Shown here: in pieces, positions 43,475-52,942 of the stretch
Position numbering within the stretch: position 1 is the first letter of the stretch
Layout: each line of letters starts with the position of its first letter
Assembly (NCBI GenBank): GCA_003153475.1
Contig: PLYT01000002.1
Coordinates: 10,022 to 62,963, forward strand
DNA: 52,942 nt
From: Betaproteobacteria bacterium
GTDB lineage: Bacteria; Pseudomonadota; Gammaproteobacteria; Burkholderiales; Casimicrobiaceae
Direction of reading: 5' to 3'
Made by a program: the position numbers and the translations under genes
Notes under the pieces: model-generated
Told to the model about the DNA's origin: nothing
The model's input: the letters and a program-made list of their open reading frames with translations, nothing else
Databases searched by the model: none

Positions 43475-43842
43475 GCCGGAAATCCGCGGTCAAGATACGC
43501 TTCGATCGGCAAGTCCGAGGTCAGGATGGCCGCGTCCGTTTCTTCGATATCCCGCACTTGCTGCATGGATTGCCAGTATTGGAAGTAGAGCACCCCACCG
43601 ACGATCAGCAGCACCCCGATCCAGACGCGTGCGTCGGTCAGGATGTGCCTCTTGCCGGGGCTGCCGCCGGCCCCACCGACACCGGCCAGCGCGAGCTCGG
43701 CCGCCCGCTCGGGCTCGGCGAGCGCCGCTAAGGCTTCCCGCCGGGCGACTTGCAGGCGGTAAGTCGTGCCAGACTTCAGCTCGGCCGCGGCGCGATCGAG
43801 GTAACCCATTATTTTTTTTGCGATTTCGCGTTCGTCATTCAT
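43447..43842 (-). CDS. DUF3619 membrane protein
   Basis: 131 residues. A helical N-terminus (AKKIMGYLDRAAAEL, TYRLQVARREALAALA), one membrane helix (WIGVLLIVGGVLYFQYWQ, ~73-90) and a tail ending DLPIEAYLDRGFPAWL, the hallmark of DUF3619. The family is constantly found next to an ECF-like sigma gene in betaproteobacteria and is a candidate anti-sigma factor, unproven. Its ATG overlaps the sigma TGA by four bases (ATGA). Confidence 0.87.
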   Translation of the reverse strand: MNDEREIAKKIMGYLDRAAAELKSGTTYRLQVARREALAALAEPERAAELALAGVGGAGGSPGKRHILTDARVWIGVLLIVGGVLYFQYWQSMQQVRDIEETDAAILTSDLPIEAYLDRGFPAWLKRGTDN

Positions 43843-44408
43843 AAGGAAATGCCTTTGGCCTTGAGCGTGTCGGCCAGCGCCCGTACCGCCCGCGAACAAT
43901 GTGTCTTCACGCTGCCCTCGGAGCAGCCCATCGCCGCGGCGGCTTCTGCGACATCCAACTCTTCCCAGTAACGCAGCAGAAAGGCTTGCCGTTGACGCGC
44001 GGGAAGTCGTGACACCGCCTGCTCGATCAGCCCGACGACTTCGCCCTGCTCGACCTGGCTTGCTGGGTCGGCAGCGATATTAGAGTCCGACTTCGCCGCC
44101 ATGGTTTCCAATGGGTCGTAGTCATCGTCTTTCTCGTCCTTTTGTCCGAACGCCGACAGCAAGGTCGTCCACGTCGAGCGGACTTTTTGCCGGCGGAAGT
44201 GGTCGTTTACGGTGTTCTGCAGGATGCGCTGGAACAGCATCGGCAGCTCGGCCAGAGGCTTGGCCGAGTATTTTTCGGTCAGTTTGAGCATCGCATCCTG
44301 AACGATGTCCAGCGCGGCATCCTCGTCCTTGACCGCAAACATCGCCTGCTTGAACGCGCGACGCTGCACTTCGGCGAGAAAGGTGGAGATTTCCTGGTAG
44401 GAGGCCAG
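43839..44408 (-). CDS. ECF-like RNA polymerase sigma factor (second)
   Basis: 189 residues if it starts at a CTG at 44408. Region 2 spans FLAEVQRRAFKQAMFAVKDE, DAALDIVQDAMLKLTEKY and MLFQRILQNTVNDHFRR; region 4 has LPARQRQAFLLRYWEELDVAEAA and GSVKTHCSRAVRALADTL. No ATG or GTG is available where the protein should begin. CTG (with a ggaag-type site) or an in-frame ATG at 44528 in a region with no protein character are the choices. A TATAAT at 44445-44440 (minus strand) lies upstream. The operon sigma-DUF3619-DUF3106-RDD is a known betaproteobacterial neighbour of ilv genes. Confidence 0.87.
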   Translation of the reverse strand: MASYQEISTFLAEVQRRAFKQAMFAVKDEDAALDIVQDAMLKLTEKYSAKPLAELPMLFQRILQNTVNDHFRRQKVRSTWTTLLSAFGQKDEKDDDYDPLETMAAKSDSNIAADPASQVEQGEVVGLIEQAVSRLPARQRQAFLLRYWEELDVAEAAAAMGCSEGSVKTHCSRAVRALADTLKAKGISL

Positions 44409-44779
44409 TTCAGTCTTCCGGGCGCGGTGGCATCGTTGGATTATAAGCACAGCGCCACCTTCGCAGCCGCGGGCGAAAACGCCGAAAACGTTGACGAAAA
44501 GCGGGTGAGCCTTTACTGTTTCAGCCATCGGCCGCGGTTTCGGCCGATAAGAGCACTGCAAAATCGGCCGTTCGCATACCGGTCCGGCGGCGCCACAAGT
44601 GCCTCCGGCAACCCCTTCCGGGATGCGGCCGGCTTTGATCTGATCGCGGCTTTCTACCCGATTCAAGCCTTGGTCGGACGCGTTTACCCGTTTCGCGTCC
44701 ACGCAGTCCGACGGCCCGGCGGTACGGCGGGCCGGGTGATGGCCACACAGCTTAAGCTGGGTGAAGCTAAGGGCATATC
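44409..44779. other. Divergent gap between sigma operon and ilvI
   Basis: 371 bases. The minus strand has a perfect TATAAT (44445-44440) and a seven-codon frame (44433-44410) before the sigma CTG. The plus strand has the overlapping inverted repeats described separately and cagcttaagctg at 44748-44759 just before the ilvI ribosome site (aaggg). I found no convincing ilvI -35/-10 pair and no leader peptide with a run of branched-chain codons. Confidence 0.5.
44673..44734 (+). promoter_or_regulatory. Overlapping inverted repeats in the ilvI leader
   Basis: Four short segments compete for pairing. ggacgcg (44676-44682) is complementary to cgcgtcc (44694-44700), while gtcggac (44673-44679) is complementary to gtccgac (44706-44712); the shared ggac means only one stem can form. 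A further perfect 7-bp stem, cggcccg (44712-44718) with cgggccg (44728-44734), adjoins it. No T-run follows. This looks like a switchable RNA leader upstream of ilvI. Confidence 0.5.
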
Positions 44780-46486
44780 ATGCAACTCACGGGTGCAGAA
44801 ATCGTCATCCGCTGCCTGCAGGAGGAAGGCGTCGACTACGTCTTCGGCTATCCGGGCGGCGCGGTCCTCAACATTTACGACGAGCTGTTCAAGCAGGACA
44901 AGGTTAAGCACGTCCTGGTGCGGCACGAGCAGGGTGCGGTCCACGCGGCGGACGGCTATTCGCGCTCATCGCAGAAGGTCGGCGTCGCGCTGGTGACCTC
45001 GGGGCCAGGCGTGACCAACGCGGTCACCGGCATCGCCACCGCGTACATGGACTCGATCCCGCTGGTGATGCTGACCGGCCAAGTGCCGACGCACGCCATC
45101 GGCCAGGATGCCTTCCAGGAGTGCGACACCGTCGGCATCACGCGGCCATGCGTCAAGCACAACTTCCTGGTCAAGGACGTCAACGATCTTGCGTTGACGA
45201 TCAAAAAGGCTTTTTATCTGGCGACGACCGGCCGGCCCGGCCCGGTGCTGGTCGACATTCCGAAGGACGTGACGCAGGCGAAGGCCGAATTCAGCTACCC
45301 GAAGACGGTGTCGCTGCGCTCGTACAACCCGGTGACGCGAGGCCACACCGGACAGATCAAGAAAGCGGTGCAACTGCTGCTCGAGGCCAAGCGGCCGATG
45401 GTGTATGCGGGCGGCGGCGTCGTTCTCAACAACGCCGCCCCGCAGCTGACCCGTCTGGTGCGACTGCTCGGTTTTCCCTGCACCAACACGCTGATGGGCC
45501 TGGGCGGATTCCCCGGCACCGACCCGCAATTCACCGGCATGCTCGGCATGCACGGCACTTACGAGTCGAACATGGCGATGCAGCATTGCGACGTGCTGCT
45601 GGCAGTCGGCGCGCGCTTTGACGATCGCGTCATCGGCGACCCCGCCAATTACCTTCGCACCGACCGCAAGATCATCCACATCGACATCGACCCATCGTCG
45701 ATTTCCAAGCGGGTCAAGGTCGACGTTCCGATCGTCGGCTATGTCGGCGACGTGCTCGACGAGATGCTCAAGCTGATCGAATCGTCGGGCCAGCGGCCGG
45801 ACGCCGCGGCGCTCAAGTCCTGGTGGTCCGAGATCAAGGAATGGCAGCGCAAGGATTGCCTCAACTATGACCGCAAGAGCGCGCTGATCAAGCCGCAGTT
45901 CGTGATCGAGAAGCTCTACGAGATAACCGGCGGCGATGCGTTCGTCACTTCGGATGTCGGGCAGCACCAGATGTGGGCCGCACAGTACTACAAGTTTGAC
46001 AAGCCCCGGCGCTGGATCAATTCGGGCGGATTGGGCACGATGGGATTCGGCCTGCCCGCCGCGATGGGCGTGCAGCTCGTCAATCCCGGCGCAACGGTCG
46101 CCTGCGTCACCGGCGAGGCGTCGATACAGATGTGCATCCAGGAGCTGTCGACCTGCAAGCAATACCACCTGCCGATCAAGATCGTGAACCTGAACAACCG
46201 CTACATGGGCATGGTGCGGCAGTGGCAGCAGTTCTTCTACGGCAACCGGTACGCGGAATCGTACATGGACGCGCTGCCGGATTTCGTCAAGCTCGCCGAA
46301 GCCTATGGACACACCGGCGTCAAGGTCGAAAAGCCCGGCGACGTCGAAGGCGCGCTGAAGGATGCGTTCAAGCAGAAGGAGCGCCTGGTCTTTCTCGACT
46401 TCATCACCGATCAGACCGAGAACGTCTTTCCGATGGTCCCCGGCGGCAAGGGCCTGACCGAAATGATCCTCGCCGAAGAACTGTGA
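44780..46486 (+). CDS. ilvI: Acetolactate synthase large subunit
   Basis: 568 residues, TPP/FAD enzyme making 2-acetolactate and 2-aceto-2-hydroxybutyrate, the first common step of Val/Ile/Leu synthesis. N-terminal TPP domain with the essential Glu in RHEQGAVHAADGYSR, the FAD/central domain (YAGGGVVLNNAAPQL, GARFDDRVIGDP) and the C-terminal TPP-binding motif GEASIQMCIQELSTCKQYHLP with NLNNRYMGMVRQWQ are all standard. Length matches IlvI/IlvB. The ATG at 44780 has an aaggg site. ilvH follows after 10 bases. Confidence 0.97.
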   Translation: MQLTGAEIVIRCLQEEGVDYVFGYPGGAVLNIYDELFKQDKVKHVLVRHEQGAVHAADGYSRSSQKVGVALVTSGPGVTNAVTGIATAYMDSIPLVMLTGQVPTHAIGQDAFQECDTVGITRPCVKHNFLVKDVNDLALTIKKAFYLATTGRPGPVLVDIPKDVTQAKAEFSYPKTVSLRSYNPVTRGHTGQIKKAVQLLLEAKRPMVYAGGGVVLNNAAPQLTRLVRLLGFPCTNTLMGLGGFPGTDPQFTGMLGMHGTYESNMAMQHCDVLLAVGARFDDRVIGDPANYLRTDRKIIHIDIDPSSISKRVKVDVPIVGYVGDVLDEMLKLIESSGQRPDAAALKSWWSEIKEWQRKDCLNYDRKSALIKPQFVIEKLYEITGGDAFVTSDVGQHQMWAAQYYKFDKPRRWINSGGLGTMGFGLPAAMGVQLVNPGATVACVTGEASIQMCIQELSTCKQYHLPIKIVNLNNRYMGMVRQWQQFFYGNRYAESYMDALPDFVKLAEAYGHTGVKVEKPGDVEGALKDAFKQKERLVFLDFITDQTENVFPMVPGGKGLTEMILAEEL

Positions 46487-46496
46487 GGACAAGACG

Positions 46497-48305
<1,809 letters not shown>

Positions 48306-48317
48306 CATACCCAAGCG

Positions 48318-48965
48318 ATGGGCAGCGACTATCCGCATCCGATCATCGCCCGCGAGGGCTGGCCGTTCATCGCGATCGGCGTCGTACTGGCGTTCGTGCT
48401 GTCGTATTTCGGCTTCTGGATTTTCGCCCTCGTCGCGTGGCTGGCGGTCGTGTTCATCGTTCAGTTTTTCCGCGATCCGCCGCGGGCCGTGCCGGCACAG
48501 TCGAACGCCGTGCTTTCGCCCGCCGATGGCAGGGTCATGTCGGTCGAGCGCGCGCGCGACCCTTATCTCGATCGCGACGCGCTCAAGCTCAGCGTATTCA
48601 TGAACGTGTTCAACGTGCACTCGAACCGCAGCCCGGTCGATGGCGTTGTCAGGAATCGGTGGTATCACGCCGGCAGCTTCGTCAATGCGGCGCTGGACAA
48701 GGCATCGCTCGAGAACGAGCGCAACGCGCTGCATATCGTGACCACGACCGGCGTCGACGTCACCTGCGTGCAGATCGCCGGGCTGGTGGCTCGGCGGATC
48801 CTGTGCTACGTGGGTCCGGGCGACACACTCCGGCGCGGACAACGATACGGCTTCATTCGCTTCGGCTCACGGGTCGATGTCTACCTCCCCTCGACCGCCG
48901 CACCCCGGGTCGCTGTCGGCGATGTGGTCTACGCGACTTCGACGGTGCTCGCCGAGCTTGCGTGA
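48318..48965 (+). CDS. psd: Phosphatidylserine decarboxylase (PSD-A type)
   Basis: 215 residues, the short form. It decarboxylates phosphatidylserine to phosphatidylethanolamine and depends on a pyruvoyl group made by self-cleavage at the Gly-Ser bond in [12 protein letters not shown] membrane segment (~17-50) opens the protein; the core has [16 protein letters not shown] and [16 protein letters not shown]. pssA, which makes the substrate, lies 121 bases downstream, with a stem-loop between. Confidence 0.95.
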   Translation: MGSDYPHPIIAREGWPFIAIGVVLAFVLSYFGFWIFALVAWLAVVFIVQFFRDPPRAVPAQSNAVLSPADGRVMSVERARDPYLDRDALKLSVFMNVFNVHSNRSPVDGVVRNRWYHAGSFVNAALDKASLENERNALHIVTTTGVDVTCVQIAGLVARRILCYVGPGDTLRRGQRYGFIRFGSRVDVYLPSTAAPRVAVGDVVYATSTVLAELA

Positions 48966-49031
48966 TGCGCCGGGCCCGGTCGCTCGCCCGCCGCCGCACG
49001 GCGAATTTGCGGGTGTGGACGGCAACTGCTA

Positions 49032-49075
49032 GTGTACCGAGTCGCAGGCTCCGCACGACTTCTGACTCGGTACAC
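49032..49075 (+). promoter_or_regulatory. 12-bp perfect stem-loop between psd and pssA
   Basis: gtgtaccgagtc (49032-49043) is a perfect inverted repeat of gactcggtacac (49064-49075) with a 20-base loop. It is 67 bases after the psd stop and ends 11 bases before the pssA ATG. There is no T-run, so it is not a standard terminator; it could control pssA translation or bind a dimeric regulator. Confidence 0.65.
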
Positions 49076-49086
49076 AAGGCGTCCGC

Positions 49087-49848
49087 ATGGGGGATTTTCA
49101 GCAGGAACGTGCACTGATCAAGAACCGAGTGCGCCGTCGCGGCATCTTTCTGTTGCCGAATCTGTTCACGACAGCGGCGCTGTTCGCCGGGTTTTACGCG
49201 ATCGTGCAAGCGATGAACGGCCGCTTCGATCAGTCGGCGGTCGCGATTTTCGTCGCGATGGTGCTGGACATGCTGGACGGCCGCGTTGCCCGGCTGACCA
49301 AGACGCAAAGCGCGTTCGGCGCCGAGTACGACAGCCTTTCGGACATGGTGTCTTTCGGCGCCGCGCCGGCGCTGATCGTCTACGAATGGGCACTGCGCGG
49401 CATGGGCAAGCTGGGCTGGTTCGTCGCGTTCCTGTACGTCGTCGGCGCGGCGCTGCGCCTGGCGCGCTTCAACACGATGCTCGACGTCGCCGACAAGCGC
49501 TACTTCCAGGGACTCCCCAGCCCGGCCGCGGCGGCGCTGGTCGCCGGCTTCGTCTGGATCGTCGATGACAACGGGATCGATCCGGAAGGTGTGCGCTGGG
49601 TTGCGTTGGGCCTCACCTTGTTCGCGGGCCTGACGATGGTCAGCAATTTCAAGTTCTACAGCTTCAAGACGATCAACCTTCGACGTACGGTGCCGTTTGC
49701 CGTCGTCCTTCTGCTTGCTTTCATTTTTGCGATAGCCACCTATCAGCCGGCGATCGTCGGCTTCGTCGGCTTCGTCGCTTACGCCTTGTCGGGCTACATC
49801 TGGTCGGGCTGGCTGGCGATCAGGCGCCGCCGCAGCAAAGTGGAGTAA
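49087..49848 (+). CDS. pssA: CDP-diacylglycerol-serine O-phosphatidyltransferase
   Basis: 253 residues, integral membrane CDP-alcohol phosphotransferase that makes phosphatidylserine. The signature DGRVARLTKTQSAFGAEYDSLSD fits DGxxAR(x8)Gx3Dx3D; four to six further membrane helices follow (GKLGWFVAFLYVVGA, VALGLTLFAGLTMV, PFAVVLLLAFIFAIA). PSS type II is encoded next to psd, giving a two-gene pathway to phosphatidylethanolamine. The ATG at 49087 is preceded by the stem-loop above. Confidence 0.95.
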   Translation: MGDFQQERALIKNRVRRRGIFLLPNLFTTAALFAGFYAIVQAMNGRFDQSAVAIFVAMVLDMLDGRVARLTKTQSAFGAEYDSLSDMVSFGAAPALIVYEWALRGMGKLGWFVAFLYVVGAALRLARFNTMLDVADKRYFQGLPSPAAAALVAGFVWIVDDNGIDPEGVRWVALGLTLFAGLTMVSNFKFYSFKTINLRRTVPFAVVLLLAFIFAIATYQPAIVGFVGFVAYALSGYIWSGWLAIRRRRSKVE

Positions 49849-51825
<1,977 letters not shown>

Positions 51826-52003
51826 CGGCGGCTGTCGCGCTCTCGCCGCCTAGCGGGACGAATGCAGTCCCCGAGCGTCGGATCGCCGCCACCCGCCGGG
51901 GAGCAGTCGGCACTGCCCGCATCGATGCGATCATGCCGATTATCATCCGGCGCTAATCACTGCCGCGCTCGCCGCCGAAGGCGATCCGCGCTTTCGCGGC
52001 GAA

Positions 52004-52489
52004 ATGTTTCGCGGCGCCTGCGGCACCAAGGTGCGCAACTTCCCGGCGTGGAGCGATTCCTCTGCCGCGCTGATCCATGGCCGGGCGCAGATGCTGGCTC
52101 ACCATACGCTCTCGCGGAGACCGGTCTACGCGGACGACAGCTGGGGCAGCATCTATCGCAACGGTGACTACTGCATGCCTCACAGCCATCTGCGCTCGAA
52201 TGCGAGCATCGTCTACATGCTCGATCCGGGCGACGACGATCCCGGCGAGCCGATGGCCGGCAGGCTTTGCTTCGCCGACCCACGCATTCCCGCCTGCTGC
52301 CCGCACGAGCCGGGTCGGGTGACCCAGCATCTGATTCCGACGATGGGCCCCGGCGCCATGATCATTTTCGCCAGCGACTATCTGCACAGCGTCAATCCCC
52401 ACCGCGGACGGCGCCCGCGAGTCACGCTGTCGTGGAATATCACGCTCGAGCGTCTGCCGGGGCGCGCGGGAGAGGGCTGGGTCAAATAG
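52004..52489 (+). CDS. Putative 2-oxoglutarate/Fe(II) oxygenase (N-terminus uncertain)
   Basis: 161 residues from the first in-frame ATG (52004). Likely iron ligands are His in YCMPHSHLRSNASIVYML and a later His in ASDYLHSVNPHRG, followed by Arg of RPRVTLSWNI for 2-oxoglutarate; this is the pattern of small double-stranded beta-helix oxygenases. The same frame continues upstream with protein-like content (ALITAALAAEGDPRFRGE, from about 51950) but no start codon; an ATG at 51933 reaches it only after a frameshift. So the gene may be truncated in this reading, shifted, or use a non-standard start. It is divergent in role from the leucine genes and sits just before aceB. Confidence 0.65.
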   Translation: MFRGACGTKVRNFPAWSDSSAALIHGRAQMLAHHTLSRRPVYADDSWGSIYRNGDYCMPHSHLRSNASIVYMLDPGDDDPGEPMAGRLCFADPRIPACCPHEPGRVTQHLIPTMGPGAMIIFASDYLHSVNPHRGRRPRVTLSWNITLERLPGRAGEGWVK

Positions 52490-52577
52490 CGGCACTCGAG
52501 CCGGCGCGCCTCGTTAGGTCGCGTTCTGGTATGCTTTCCGCGCTGCAACATGACCAGCGCGCCATCCTGGGAGGGCC

Positions 52578-52636
52578 AAGTCAACTTTCGCTTCACCGTT
52601 GACTTTAGGCCACGCCAAGCGGGATGGAAAGTTAAC
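52578..52636 (+). promoter_or_regulatory. Operator-like repeat upstream of aceB
   Basis: aagtcaac (52578-52585) and gttgactt (52598-52605) form a perfect 8-bp inverted repeat with a 12-base spacer. A third near copy, aagttaac, lies at 52629-52636. aceB starts at 52656. It looks like a binding region for a regulator of the glyoxylate-shunt gene. Confidence 0.55.
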
Positions 52637-52655
52637 CTGACTCGCAGGCCTCTCG

Positions 52656-52942
52656 ATGAGCGTTCGCCAATTCGGTCCCGGCATTGTGATTTCGGGCCCC
52701 GTCGGCCCCGGTTACGCCGAGATTCTGACACCCGAGGCGATGGCGTTCATCGCGCGCCTTCAGCGCGCTTTTGGCGGCCGCCGCGAAGAGCTGCTAGCCA
52801 GGCGTGCCGACCGCCAAGCGCAGTTCGACGCCGGCCAGCTCCCCGATTTCCTGCCCCAGACGCGCGCAATCCGCGACGCCAACTGGTCCTGCGCGCCGGT
52901 GCCGGCCGACATCGAGGATCGCCGGGTCGAGATCACCGGCCC
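52656..52942 (+). CDS. aceB: Malate synthase A (3' truncated by window end)
   Basis: 95 residues visible. The N-terminus (ILTPEAMAFIARLQRAFGGR, FLPQTRAIRDANWSCAPVPAD, IEDRRVEITGP) is that of malate synthase A, which makes malate from glyoxylate and acetyl-CoA in the glyoxylate shunt. Catalytic residues lie beyond the window. The ATG at 52656 gives MSVRQFGPG; no strong ribosome site is visible. Inverted repeats just upstream suggest specific control. aceA is expected downstream or elsewhere. Confidence 0.93.
   Translation, partial: MSVRQFGPGIVISGPVGPGYAEILTPEAMAFIARLQRAFGGRREELLARRADRQAQFDAGQLPDFLPQTRAIRDANWSCAPVPADIEDRRVEITG

Noticed and set aside
44748-44759. cagcttaagctg palindrome near the ilvI start as an operator
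   Set aside because: A 12-base palindrome can arise by chance; as RNA it allows only a 4-bp stem. Kept only as a note in the gap entry.
44142-44996. 284-codon plus-strand frame opposite the sigma factor, read as a branched-chain leader gene
   Set aside because: It is out of frame with ilvI, runs through the sigma gene antisense and has no start near the leader; the Leu/Ile/Val content there is chance.

Overview
The window is GC-rich, gene-dense DNA from a Gram-negative chromosome, most likely a betaproteobacterium of Burkholderiales or Rhodocyclales/Nitrosomonadales type. The strongest pointers are the order ilvI-ilvH-ilvC-psd-pssA-leuA diverging from a sigma-DUF3619-DUF3106-RDD operon, an HslV-like peptidase of the betaproteobacterial proteasome homologue type, and divergent queG/tsaE. 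Codon use looks uniform. I see no insertion sequence, prophage, CRISPR array, rRNA or tRNA. The window cuts a peptide ABC transporter ATPase at its left end and malate synthase at its right end.

Layout. 1-4.8 kb: dipeptide-type ABC ATPase, a TldE/TldD-like peptidase pair (opposite strand) and a GNAT acetyltransferase. 5.2-17.3 kb: a large TonB-dependent receptor with an operator-like upstream region, three 2-oxoglutarate/Fe(II) oxygenases (two TPR-AspH proteins and one PiuC-type PKHD), several small exported proteins, then exbB-exbD-exbD-tonB. 17.3-19.0 kb: an ECF sigma factor coupled to a small membrane protein and a DUF6249-type membrane protein. 19.2-24.8 kb: a partial type II secretion cluster (gspD, gspE, one unrecognised gene, gspF). 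24.8-28.8 kb: queG, tsaE, amiC, then exosortase H and its membrane partner. 28.9-33.6 kb: acyl-CoA synthetase, a PilZ-like protein, a divergent MerR/B12-fold regulator and a 45-aa membrane protein. 33.6-39.2 kb, minus strand: S4 RNA-binding protein, PaiB-like flavoprotein, HslV-like peptidase, gluQ, lytic transglycosylase, proS, universal stress protein. 39.3-44.4 kb: an unknown protein, a cupin, a GIN-domain protein, gamma carbonic anhydrase, RDD/DUF3106/DUF3619 and a second sigma factor. 44.8-51.8 kb: branched-chain amino acid and phosphatidylethanolamine synthesis genes. 52.0-52.9 kb: another 2OG oxygenase and the start of aceB.

How the parts fit. The receptor and the Ton motor genes probably form one TonB-dependent uptake module, with the oxygenases possibly acting on the same physiology. 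ilvI/ilvH/ilvC and leuA make valine, isoleucine and leucine precursors. leuA is preceded by a 28-codon leader with four consecutive Leu codons, and ilvI by overlapping inverted repeats, so both look RNA-controlled. Many minus-strand neighbours overlap by ATGA or GTGA, which implies translational coupling. The most novel-looking items are the unrecognised gene between gspE and gspF, the leuA leader with an apparently leaderless start, the HslV-like/PaiB/S4 operon, and the MerR-type regulator whose B12-ligand histidine is replaced.
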